This document shows, piece by piece, positions 33,585-41,534 of a stretch of 64,000 nucleotides of DNA. The notes below the pieces were generated by a model. That model did no database searches. It saw only the letters and a program-made list of their open reading frames with translations, and was not told where the DNA came from. A program made the translations under genes and the position numbers. The stretch is from positions 434,001 to 498,000 of the forward strand of contig NZ_CP041690.1 of assembly GCF_008000755.1 (NCBI RefSeq), given 5' to 3'. Numbering within the stretch: position 1 is the stretch's first letter; the number at the start of each line of letters is the position of its first letter. Origin of the DNA: Youhaiella tibetensis. Lineage in GTDB: Bacteria > Pseudomonadota > Alphaproteobacteria > Rhizobiales > Devosiaceae.

Positions 33585-35045
33585 ATGCATATCGTGCCCG
33601 CGCCACGCGCCGAAACCGCTTCGCCCCGCATGGCCGACCTCGCCACGCTGCCGGTCTTCTTTACCCTCGCCGGCAGGCCCGTGCTGGTTGGCGGCGGCTC
33701 GGATGCCGCCGCCTGGAAGGCGGAACTGCTGGCGGCGGCCGGCGCGCGGGTCGCGGTCCATGCGTCAATGGCGGACTGCGAACCGCAAATGCTCGCGCTC
33801 ATCAGCTCCGGTCGGGTCGAGCTTGTCCAGACGCACTGGCGCGATGCCGACTGGTCGGCGCTGGCCATGGCCGTCGCCGATTGCGAGGAGGCGGAGGCCC
33901 CGGCCTTCGCCGCCCATGGCAGGGCGGCGGGCGTGCCCGTCAACGTCATCGACAAGCCCGGCTTCTGCAGCTTCCAGTTCGGCTCGATCGTCAACCGCTC
34001 GCCCGTGGTCGTGGGTATTTCCACCACCGGGACGGCGCCCATTCTCGGCCAGGCGGTGCGCCGGCGCATCGAGACGCTGCTGCCCGCTTCCCTTGCGGGC
34101 TGGGGCGAGATCGCCAGGACCGTGCGCGGCAAGGTCGCGGCCCTGCTCGACCACGGCCCGCAACGCCGCGCCTTCTGGGAAAGGCTCTCCGACGCGGCCT
34201 TTGTCCAAACACCCTCGCCTGACGCCGTGACCCCCTGGCTTGCCGAAGCGGCGACGGCCAAGGCGGGCAAGGTGACCCTCGTGGGCGCCGGGCCGGGGGA
34301 GGCGGAATATCTCACGCTCAAGGCCGTGCGCGCCCTGCAGGCGGCCGATGTCATCCTTTTCGACGACCTGGTGTCGGACGAAGTCCTCGAACTCGCCCGG
34401 CGCGAGGCGGGACGCATCCTCGTGGGCAAGCGCGGCGGCCGGCCCAGCTGCAAGCAGCAGGATATCAATGCCATGATGATCGCGCTGGCGAAGCAAGGCC
34501 GGCACGTGGTGCGCCTCAAGTCCGGCGACCCCATGATCTTCGGGCGTGCCGGGGAGGAGATCGCGGCGCTCGAGGCGGCGAACATCCCGGTCGAGATAGT
34601 GCCCGGCATCAGCGCCGCCCTGGCGCTGGCGGCCTCGCTCGGGGTGCCGCTGACCCACCGGGATCATGCCCAGTCGGTGCGCTTCGTCACCGGCCACTCG
34701 CGCCACGGCGGCTTGCCGGAGACCCTGGACTGGCAAGCCCTCAGCGATCCGGCGACCACCCATGTCTACTACATGGCCGGCCGCAACGCCGCCGCCATCG
34801 CCCAAAGGCTTCTGGCCAGCGGCATGGCGCCGGGCACGCCGGTTGCCATCGCCAGCGACATCAGCCGCCCGGGCGAGACGATCACTCATCTCGACCTGGC
34901 GCAATTGTGCGCCGGCGCGGTGGCAATCGACCTGGGCAAGCCGGTGCTCCTCGTAACCGGCAACGTCCTGCGCCTCGCTACGGCAAGGACGAAGCGGTCT
35001 TCCGAGCGCGCCCCGGCGCCGGGCCTTACTTCTGCAGGGGCGTGA
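33585..35045 (+). CDS. cysG: Sirohaem synthase CysG (multifunctional)
   Basis: This is a 486-residue fusion. The N-terminal ~150 residues are the precorrin-2 dehydrogenase/ferrochelatase part (FFTLAGRPVLVGGGSDAA, VVVGISTTGTAPILGQAVRR); from about residue 230 comes uroporphyrinogen-III methyltransferase (VTLVGAGPGEAEYLTLKAV, LKSGDPMIFGRAGEE). It supplies sirohaem for NirB. The start has GGGGAG upstream. The last 20 bases overlap the end of a truncated gene on the other strand. Confidence 0.94.
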   Translation: MHIVPAPRAETASPRMADLATLPVFFTLAGRPVLVGGGSDAAAWKAELLAAAGARVAVHASMADCEPQMLALISSGRVELVQTHWRDADWSALAMAVADCEEAEAPAFAAHGRAAGVPVNVIDKPGFCSFQFGSIVNRSPVVVGISTTGTAPILGQAVRRRIETLLPASLAGWGEIARTVRGKVAALLDHGPQRRAFWERLSDAAFVQTPSPDAVTPWLAEAATAKAGKVTLVGAGPGEAEYLTLKAVRALQAADVILFDDLVSDEVLELARREAGRILVGKRGGRPSCKQQDINAMMIALAKQGRHVVRLKSGDPMIFGRAGEEIAALEAANIPVEIVPGISAALALAASLGVPLTHRDHAQSVRFVTGHSRHGGLPETLDWQALSDPATTHVYYMAGRNAAAIAQRLLASGMAPGTPVAIASDISRPGETITHLDLAQLCAGAVAIDLGKPVLLVTGNVLRLATARTKRSSERAPAPGLTSAGA

Positions 35046-35118
35046 CCGCGCGGCCGGCGACGTGGCTCTCGACCAGTTCGAGCGCCAGTTCGAGCCCGGT
35101 CATGGTCGAGCCGAAGCA
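35026..35118 (-). pseudogene. C-terminal remnant of an unidentified gene
   Basis: The minus strand reads GCFGSTMTGLELALELVE, then SHVAGRAVTPLQK and a stop, in codon usage like the neighbours, then meets a stop codon where the sequence turns AT-richer (about 35118). It looks like the last 31 residues of a protein whose front was lost when foreign DNA arrived. I cannot name the family. The tail-to-tail overlap with cysG is what an intact convergent gene would show. Confidence 0.45.
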
Positions 35119-35164
35119 GCCTTATGTATCAAACGCACCAAGCCGGGGGCCGGTTGTGAATCGC

Positions 35165-36004
35165 CTACTCTTGGCGTTGCTGGTTTGGTCGTACGTTGGT
35201 TGCTTTCATGCTTCCAACGCGACGGGCAGGGAGGTTTTCACCGCGTTCAAAGGACCGGCTGGTTTCGATCAAGAAAAAGTTGATCGTCTGGGTATCTTTG
35301 AAAACATCCACCCACTGCAAAACACAGTCCGCGCTTACGTACCACTCTCCGTCGAACAGCTCTTGGCGAACCTTTGTGGGGAACGATATTTGCAGCGGGA
35401 GCGTCGCTTCAGACTCACCACCAGCAGGGATGCTGAAGAGTTCAGCTGTTTTAGCCTCTGTTCGCAGGAAGCCATCCATTGGGCTAGTACTGTGCAAGTT
35501 CGGAACGATCAAGCTCCCGAATACGACTGCGCTAGGGGATGGAGATGCGCCATAGTTGCGGATGTTGAGGTTGATGACGCAGAGTTGGTTCACCACCGTG
35601 TAGCTGCCACCGACGCAACTCAAATACGCCCTAGTCTGGGCTTGCCCGATGTCTCTAGCGGTTTGTTCCGACTTGATCGCGGCGTCAGCGGTACGCTTGG
35701 TTTCCTCGAAGGTGCGCCGCAGAAGGACCACGCCCACTACGCTGATGATGGTAGCGACAAGGGCGAAGCCGGTCATGGCCCATTGGGCGTACGTATCGCG
35801 CGCCGAAACCTCGGGCATCCAATACCCTTCGGATGGGCCGCGCTCTCCATAGCTGGCTTGTGCACCGCTGCTGTTGGTTTGGGATATTGGATTGGGCGCG
35901 CTGTATCGCGCTAAAAGTCCAAGCGCCGACACAAGAATGACGCTGCCTACAAGCAGCCCCAAAACTACAAGCGCAGATCGGTCGCTTCTATTGCCGCCAG
36001 ACAT
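35165..36004 (-). CDS. Hypothetical two-span membrane protein of foreign origin
   Basis: This 279-residue protein is of unrecognised family. Residues 11-32 (ALVVLGLLVGSVILVSALGL) and about 75-97 (WAMTGFALVATIISVVGVVLL) are membrane spans, the second followed by a short charged helix (RRTFEETKRTADAAIKSEQT) and a beta-rich soluble domain. The region has clearly lower GC than its surroundings and lies between truncated genes, so it is probably acquired. Its start overlaps the end of the DUF6471 fragment by 40 bases. Confidence 0.6.
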   Translation of the reverse strand: MSGGNRSDRSALVVLGLLVGSVILVSALGLLARYSAPNPISQTNSSGAQASYGERGPSEGYWMPEVSARDTYAQWAMTGFALVATIISVVGVVLLRRTFEETKRTADAAIKSEQTARDIGQAQTRAYLSCVGGSYTVVNQLCVINLNIRNYGASPSPSAVVFGSLIVPNLHSTSPMDGFLRTEAKTAELFSIPAGGESEATLPLQISFPTKVRQELFDGEWYVSADCVLQWVDVFKDTQTINFFLIETSRSFERGENLPARRVGSMKATNVRPNQQRQE

Positions 36005-36135
36005 TGCAGGAAAAACGCCGCCGTGAATTTGCCCCGAGAGAGCTTATTCCGCACGTTGGCCTCTTTTTCGTCAATGCCAATAGCCGCCTGCTTCTCGACT
36101 AGCTGGGCATAAGTGACGCCCTTGCGCTTCAAGCT
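35965..36135 (-). pseudogene. DUF6471 gene fragment, 5' end lost
   Basis: The frame reads SLKRKGVTYAQLVEK, then NVRNKLSRGKFTAAFFLQCL and ends DLRL. I recognise the core of the DUF6471 family (small, probably helix-turn-helix-like proteins). Family members normally have a further dozen or so residues and a start codon before ELKRRGVTY; here the upstream sequence belongs to a siderophore-binding-protein gene in another frame. The junction lies between 36119 and 36135, where both frames still resemble their families. Confidence 0.6.
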
Positions 36136-36517
36136 GCTCGATGACAGCCGTATCGGTATAGGTGCCGCCGATGATGAGATCGGGCTGGAGCGCGGCGATG
36201 GCCTCGACGTCGAGCCCGTTAAAGCCCCCCACATATTTGATGTCGGTGTTCGCATAATCGATGCCCGGCGTATCCATGCCGCCGCGCATGTAGAAATTGC
36301 CATCCGCATCGACGCACCCGGCGCTGCCCACCACCGGAGCGCCCAGTTCGTAGAGCGGCAGCGCCACGATCTGGTCGTTGAGGGCCACGATGCGCTGCGG
36401 AGCGACGGGGATTTCGAAGGTGCCGTTGGCGGCGGTGAAGGAGCGCGTTTCCTGGGCGAAGGCCGGTGCGGCCAATGCCAGGGCCAGTGCCAGGGCGCCG
36501 GGCTTGAGCAGGTTCAT
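36119..36517 (-). pseudogene. Siderophore ABC transporter substrate-binding protein, truncated
   Basis: An intact start and signal peptide (GALALALALAAPAFAQ) lead into a FepB/FecB-like N-terminal lobe: PQRIVALNDQIVALPLYELG, then GLDVEAIAALQPDLIIGG. Similarity stops at IEQLEAQG, after about 133 residues; family members have roughly 300. The frame runs on to a stop at 36071 through unrelated sequence. The second lobe is gone, so it cannot bind ligand. No permease or ATPase genes of the system remain nearby. Confidence 0.75.
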
Positions 36518-36923
36518 TGCAATGAGATCCTCAGGGGGAGCGGGTGGGTTTGCGTGTTACCGGCGCGCGTCCGGCACCACCGTCGTCGGGTCGCCGTCGG
36601 CGGCGGCCTCGAGTATGGGAACGAGGTTTTCGAGGGCGACCGGAATGGAAAGCAGGGAGACGCGGGAGAGGGCGGCTATGGTGAGATCCCCGTATTCATG
36701 GGAGCGCTCATCCGAAATATGATTTTCAGAGTCAATAATTAGGAGCGTCACATCAAATTTGATCTGTGATGTCAAGTTTATGGGCCGGCGCGGCCATGGA
36801 AAACGGTTCGCGTTCCGCGAAATCGCGGGGTTCACCCCGAGGATCGCAGGCGAGGATGACTGCTCGAGGGAACGCGATGGCGTCCCAAGGGTTTAGCGTC
36901 CGTAGGGAGTGCAGGGACTGGCG
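36518..36923. other. Gap before betT with a palindrome and a doubtful small frame
   Basis: A minus-strand frame at 36557-36751 (GTG start, 64 residues, ending AAADGDPTTVVPDARR) could be the tail of a lost protein; I do not recognise it. At 36752-36763 there is a perfect palindrome, ATCAAATTTGAT, inside a larger TCACA/TGTGA repeat (36748-36769) in an AT-rich patch, resembling a regulator operator. Nothing else is evident. Confidence 0.3.
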
Positions 36924-38924
36924 GTGACAAAGAGTATCAATCCGGTCGTCTTCTTCGGCGCGAGCGCGATAATTGCGGTCTTCCTGATCGTCGGCATCCT
37001 GGTCCCCGAGGGGGCCGAGCGGTTCTTTTCGGCGATCCAGACCTGGATTTCCGATTCCCTAGGCTGGCTCTATATCCTGGCCGTCGCGGGGTTCCTGTTC
37101 GCCGTGCTGTTCGTGGCGCTCAGCCGCTACGGCAACCTTCGCCTCGGGCCGGACGATGCGAGGCCGGAATTCTCCTACCTCTCCTGGGTCGCCATGCTGT
37201 TTGCGGCGGGGATGGGCATCGGCCTCATGTTCTTTGCGGTGGCCGAGCCGATCCAGCATTTTTCCGCGCCTCCCGAAGCGCAGCCGATGTCGCTGGACGC
37301 GGCGCGCGAGGCGATGGTGATCACCTTCTTCCATTGGGGCGTGCATGCCTGGGCGGTCTATGCGGTGGTGGGCCTGTCGCTGGCCTATTTCAGCTTCCGC
37401 TACAACCTGCCGCTGACCATCCGTTCCGGCCTTTACCCGCTGTTCGGCGAGCGCATCAAAGGCACGATCGGCAATGTCGTCGATATCTTCGCGGTGGTCA
37501 GCACCATCTTCGGCATCGCCACCTCACTCGGGCTCGGCGTTCTCCAGATCGATGCCGGCCTGGGCTACCTGTTCGGCCTGCCGCAGGAGGCCTGGTTCCA
37601 GCTCGTGCTCATCTTCGTGGTCATCGGCCTGGCCACGCTCTCGGTCGTGAGCGGGCTCGACAAGGGTATCCGTCGCCTCTCCGAGCTCAACCTGATCCTG
37701 GCGCTGGTCCTGATGCTGTTCGTGCTGTTCGTGGGGCCGACGGGTTTCCTGCTCAAGGCCTTCGCGCAGAACCTGGGCAATTACCTCGACAGCTTCTTCA
37801 GCCGCACCTTCAATCTCTATGCCTATGAGCCGCGCCACTGGATGGGCGCCTGGACGCTGTTCTATTGGGCCTGGTGGATCGCCTGGTCGCCTTTCGTGGG
37901 CATGTTCATCGCCCGCATCTCGCGTGGCCGCACCATCAGGGAGTTCGTGATCGGCGTACTGCTGGTCCCCTCGGCCATGACCTTCATGTGGATGACGGTG
38001 TTCGGCAATACTGCCATCTGGCTCGATATGGGGCGGGCCGCGGGGGAGGTGTCGCGCGCCGTCAATGAGAACGTGCCCGTGGCGCTCTTCCAGTTCCTCG
38101 AGCTGTTGCCCCTGAGCGGAGTGACTTCGGCCCTGGCCGTCCTGCTCGTGGCCGTCTTCTTCGTGACCTCGGCGGATTCGGGTTCGCTCGTGGTCGATAC
38201 GATCGCCTCGGGCGGCAAGTCCGATACGCCGGTCTGGCAGCGGATCTACTGGTGCGCCATCGAGGGCATCAGCGCCGCCCTGCTGCTCCTGGCGGGCGGC
38301 CTGTCGGCGCTCCAGACCATGACGCTGATCGCGGCGCTGCCCTTCACCCTGGTCATGATACTGATCGTCTTCGGCCTCATTCGCGGCCTGCAGGCCGACG
38401 TGGCGAGCCGGTCCGCGCAGCAATCGGTTAACGCGCGCCCCACCGCCAACCTGCCCTGGCGCAAGCGCCTGGCCCACATCCTGCACGAGCCGGGCGAGAA
38501 GGACGTCAAACGCTATATCGCCGAAATTGCCGAGCCGGCCCTGGGCGAAGTGGCAGATGAAATGCGCGCACGCGGGCAGGAGGCGACCCTGTCGCGCGAC
38601 CCATCGGGCGCCGTGATCCTGACGGTCCCCGCCGAGAACGTGCGAAACTTCGTCTATGGCGTGCGCCCCGTCCGCGAGCTGACGGCCGCCTTTTCCGCCT
38701 CGGACCTGATGGGTGCCGAACGCCGGCGGCCCTATGTGTGGGTCGCGCGCACCGAGTTCTCGGACGGCTCGATCGGCTACGACATCATGGGGCTGCAGCG
38801 GGACCAGATCATCGACGACGCCCTCAGGCAGTACGAGCAGTACCGCACGCTGTTCCAGTCCAAGGAAGCGTCCATCTTCCTCAAGTCGCCCGACCCCGAA
38901 AGTCAGGAACGGCAGGCGGAGTAG
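36924..38924 (+). CDS. betT: BCCT-family choline/betaine transporter, BetT type
   Basis: This 666-residue transporter has about twelve spans and a long cytoplasmic C-terminal domain. It begins KSINPVVFFGASAI, continues with LSWVAMLFAAGMGIGLMFF, RYNLPLTIRSGLYPLFG and the tryptophan-rich FYWAWWIAWSPFVGMFIARI, and matches the E. coli BetT layout closely, including the C-terminal extension of about 150 residues (ILHEPGEKDVKRYIAEI onward) that senses osmolarity in some members. I use the GTG at 36924, with GGGA seven bases upstream; a GTG at 36909 has poor spacing. It imports choline by proton symport; other betaines are possible. Confidence 0.9.
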   Translation: MTKSINPVVFFGASAIIAVFLIVGILVPEGAERFFSAIQTWISDSLGWLYILAVAGFLFAVLFVALSRYGNLRLGPDDARPEFSYLSWVAMLFAAGMGIGLMFFAVAEPIQHFSAPPEAQPMSLDAAREAMVITFFHWGVHAWAVYAVVGLSLAYFSFRYNLPLTIRSGLYPLFGERIKGTIGNVVDIFAVVSTIFGIATSLGLGVLQIDAGLGYLFGLPQEAWFQLVLIFVVIGLATLSVVSGLDKGIRRLSELNLILALVLMLFVLFVGPTGFLLKAFAQNLGNYLDSFFSRTFNLYAYEPRHWMGAWTLFYWAWWIAWSPFVGMFIARISRGRTIREFVIGVLLVPSAMTFMWMTVFGNTAIWLDMGRAAGEVSRAVNENVPVALFQFLELLPLSGVTSALAVLLVAVFFVTSADSGSLVVDTIASGGKSDTPVWQRIYWCAIEGISAALLLLAGGLSALQTMTLIAALPFTLVMILIVFGLIRGLQADVASRSAQQSVNARPTANLPWRKRLAHILHEPGEKDVKRYIAEIAEPALGEVADEMRARGQEATLSRDPSGAVILTVPAENVRNFVYGVRPVRELTAAFSASDLMGAERRRPYVWVARTEFSDGSIGYDIMGLQRDQIIDDALRQYEQYRTLFQSKEASIFLKSPDPESQERQAE

Positions 38925-38939
38925 GCTCTGCTCCGGCGC

Positions 38940-40010
38940 CTATCGGTCGCTGATGCGATGGAGCCAGTCGACGAAGGTGCTTTCGGTGCCGGGCAGGGCG
39001 TGGCCGTCGTGAGCGGCGGCGCGGGCCTCGCTGGGGCTGAAGCCGTAGCGGGCCGAGAATTGCCGGTTGAACGAACTCAGGTTGAGAAAGCCGTATTCGT
39101 AGGCGATGGCGCTGATGCGCCGGCCATCCTCGATCCTCGCCAGGGCCGCATAGCACGCGGCGAGGCGCCGGTTGCGGATGTAGGTCGCAACACCCCCATG
39201 CTGCTCGAAGAGGTAGAAGAGCTGGCGGCGCGACACGCCGATATTGGCGCAGATGGCATCGGGCGTCAGTCCCGGCCACTTGAGGTTGGCGTTGATGAAA
39301 CGTCGCGCCCTGTCGAACTGGGCGGCCGCGATCGGCGCCCTGGCCGCCTCGATCGCGGCGGGACTGTTGACGACCATGGCCCGCACCAGATGCCCGAAGG
39401 CCTCGGTGATCGCGGAGGCATCGGCCTGGGTCAATCCGTCCGCCCGGGCGATCAGCGACAGCATGAAGTCGCGCACGATCTGGGACATCGGGCCTTCCAT
39501 TACCTGGTTGGCGCCGCCCTCGAGATGCTCGGCTATGTCCCAGAAATCGTCGCGCGCAAAGAACAGGCTGCTGTAATTGGTATTGTCCATCTGCCCCGAG
39601 AACGGGGCCGCATAGGAGTGTAGCAGCAGGTTGCCGGGCGCAACGGAGAGTTCGCTGTCGTCCTTCTGGTAGCCGACCGGACCTTTCGTGACCACGCTCA
39701 GGCACCAGTGGTCGAGGCCCAGCCTGCGCTGAATATCGCGGGTGTAGCGGACATTCATCGGGGAGAGCTCGAACGAGGTGAGCTGGAGCCCGCCCAGGTG
39801 ATAGGACGCCGAACTGGCGTCGAACCCTTCCGTCGGCGCGGTGACGGCCTCGAGCTCCGCCATCGAGTTGAAGGCCCGCCAGGCCTCGAACTGCTCAGTG
39901 ACCTTGACCGATTGCGTCGAAAATTTCAGCCGGGGAACCAGCCGGCTTCCCTTGCCCTCGATATTGCGCAACGTCACGGCCTGCTTCCCCGGAGCCACCG
40001 AGGGTGGCAT
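38940..40010 (-). CDS. AraC-family transcriptional regulator
   Basis: This is a 356-residue regulator. The N-terminal ~200 residues look like the AraC-binding-like domain found in FeaR-type proteins (EAWRAFNSMAELEAV, then DHWCLSVVTKGPVGYQ). The C-terminal ~100 residues hold the two helix-turn-helix units (TPDAICANIGVSRRQLFYLF and ISAIAYEYGFLNLSSFNRQF). It is convergent with betT, with 15 bases between stops. It may control betT or the BASS transporter gene upstream on the same strand, but no direct evidence is visible. Confidence 0.88.
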   Translation of the reverse strand: MPPSVAPGKQAVTLRNIEGKGSRLVPRLKFSTQSVKVTEQFEAWRAFNSMAELEAVTAPTEGFDASSASYHLGGLQLTSFELSPMNVRYTRDIQRRLGLDHWCLSVVTKGPVGYQKDDSELSVAPGNLLLHSYAAPFSGQMDNTNYSSLFFARDDFWDIAEHLEGGANQVMEGPMSQIVRDFMLSLIARADGLTQADASAITEAFGHLVRAMVVNSPAAIEAARAPIAAAQFDRARRFINANLKWPGLTPDAICANIGVSRRQLFYLFEQHGGVATYIRNRRLAACYAALARIEDGRRISAIAYEYGFLNLSSFNRQFSARYGFSPSEARAAAHDGHALPGTESTFVDWLHRISDR

Positions 40011-40256
40011 TGCAAAGACTTGGGTCGAAATGATTTCTCAAATTGTGTGACCGCAGAGCTCGTGGGGTCGCATGGGACCTCGCCCTGCCAATCCCCGGAA
40101 GGTTAGTGGCATCGCTCCGGGCTGGCAATGACCCTGCGTTCGGAGCGCGCAGCACCGCCATCACGAGCCAGTCTAGCCGGTTCGGCCCCGTTGCGCATGG
40201 GCCGGTACTGATGCCGGCGTGCAAGCCTTTTTGCATTCCATGCACAGTCGCCGCAT

Positions 40257-41144
40257 TCAGGCCGCCACGACCGCCCGTGCCGGGAGGCGACGGCGCCAGA
40301 GCACGAACGGCATCGTCAGGAACCAGGCGGTGATCGAATAGATCACAGCGGGCAAGGTAGTGTCGGGCAGGCCCGAGCTCGCGCCCAGGATCAATAGTCC
40401 CACCGTGATGCCGAGCGAACCGTTCTGCGTACCCGACTCGATGGCGATGGTGGTGATGTCCTTCTCGTTGAGCCGGGCCAGCCTGCCGCTCAACAGCCCG
40501 ATCAGCAGAAGGGCCGCGTTCATGACGATCAGCGCCGGCCCGAGGGCCCAGAAACTGCGTGAAAAGGCATCCCAGCTGTTGATCAGCGCCGCCAGGATCA
40601 TCGCCAGGAAGAGCCAGAAGGCCAGTCGCGAAATCCAGGGGCCGGCGGTCGCCACCAAGCCGGGAAAGAACCGGGTGAGGGCCATGCCAAGGCCGACCGG
40701 AACGGCCGACAGCACGAAGACCTGCACCCCGAGCGCGCTCACGCTGATCGCCGGAGCGTCCGTGCCGAGAAAATGGGCGGCGCTCAGGGCCACGATGATC
40801 GGCAGGGTGATGGTGGACACCAGCGAGATCACGGCGGTCAGCGAGATCGAGAGCGGGACGTTTCCCCCGGCGTAGCGGGATGCCGAGTTCGACAACACGC
40901 CGCCAGGACACGCCGCCAGGATCATGACGCCCAGCGCCATCTCAGCGGGCAGCGCGAAGAGGGTGACAACGCCAAAGGCCACGGCCGGGACGACGATCAG
41001 CTGATTGAAGGCGCCGACGCCGAATGCCCTGGGCTGCGTGGCGATGCGCCAGAAGTCGGCCGCGCGCAGGCCCAGGCCGAGCGAAAACATGATCACCGCC
41101 AGAATGACGGGCAGAATGACCCCGATAAGCATCACCGCTCCCAC
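40257..41144 (-). CDS. Bile acid:sodium symporter (BASS) family transporter
   Basis: This is a 295-residue membrane protein with nine or ten spans. LAACPGGVLSNSASRYAGGN and IAIESGTQNGSLGITVGLLI are the two conserved, sodium-site-containing motifs of the BASS family. Bacterial members carry organic acids, pantoate or similar solutes; the cargo here is unknown. It could start at either of two nearby ATGs (41144 or 41132). Confidence 0.88.
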   Translation of the reverse strand: MGAVMLIGVILPVILAVIMFSLGLGLRAADFWRIATQPRAFGVGAFNQLIVVPAVAFGVVTLFALPAEMALGVMILAACPGGVLSNSASRYAGGNVPLSISLTAVISLVSTITLPIIVALSAAHFLGTDAPAISVSALGVQVFVLSAVPVGLGMALTRFFPGLVATAGPWISRLAFWLFLAMILAALINSWDAFSRSFWALGPALIVMNAALLLIGLLSGRLARLNEKDITTIAIESGTQNGSLGITVGLLILGASSGLPDTTLPAVIYSITAWFLTMPFVLWRRRLPARAVVAA

Positions 41145-41534
41145 CCATTACCAACATCGACTGAATACGGGCGAGGCATCTAGCGCAGATGAAATGCGGC
41201 AACAAGCTGCATGCCGCCGGTGCCCTGGGGCAGCGCCCCGCGTGATAGATCGGGCGAGGATCGTCGGGTGCGGAACGGCCCGCGATTCCATCCCGGCGCC
41301 CGGCCCCGCGAAACGATCGTTCCCAAACTTCGCGACCCGGTAGCCAGGCGTTCTCATTTTGCGTCTTGCCAAGCAAGAGAAAGTTATATTCAATAACTAT
41401 ATCGGACCGCACAGGGGAAGTTCGTGGTCTCGATCCGAAAGGGAAGGGCCTTATCGGCCGGTGGCCGGAAAGGCATGTGACGCACGGTGAATGCGTAGTG
41501 CAACAGTCGCAAATAGATCGGTTCGAGGGAAATT
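41145..41534. promoter_or_regulatory. Divergent regulatory region with a MarR-type inverted repeat
   Basis: This gap separates the BASS gene from the ABC operon and holds no gene. At 41382-41398 it carries AGTTAT-ATTCA-ATAACT, a perfect 6-base inverted repeat with a 5-base spacer. The 15-base core GTTATATTCAATAAC differs at two positions from the repeat in the MarR/SDR intergenic region (48606-48620). TATATT at 41385-41390 overlaps the repeat and could be a -10 element, but I find no good -35. Confidence 0.6.

Noticed and set aside
35196-35914. Plus-strand frames across the foreign segment
   Set aside because: The minus-strand frame there has coherent membrane spans and a continuous 279 residues; the plus frames show no domain pattern.
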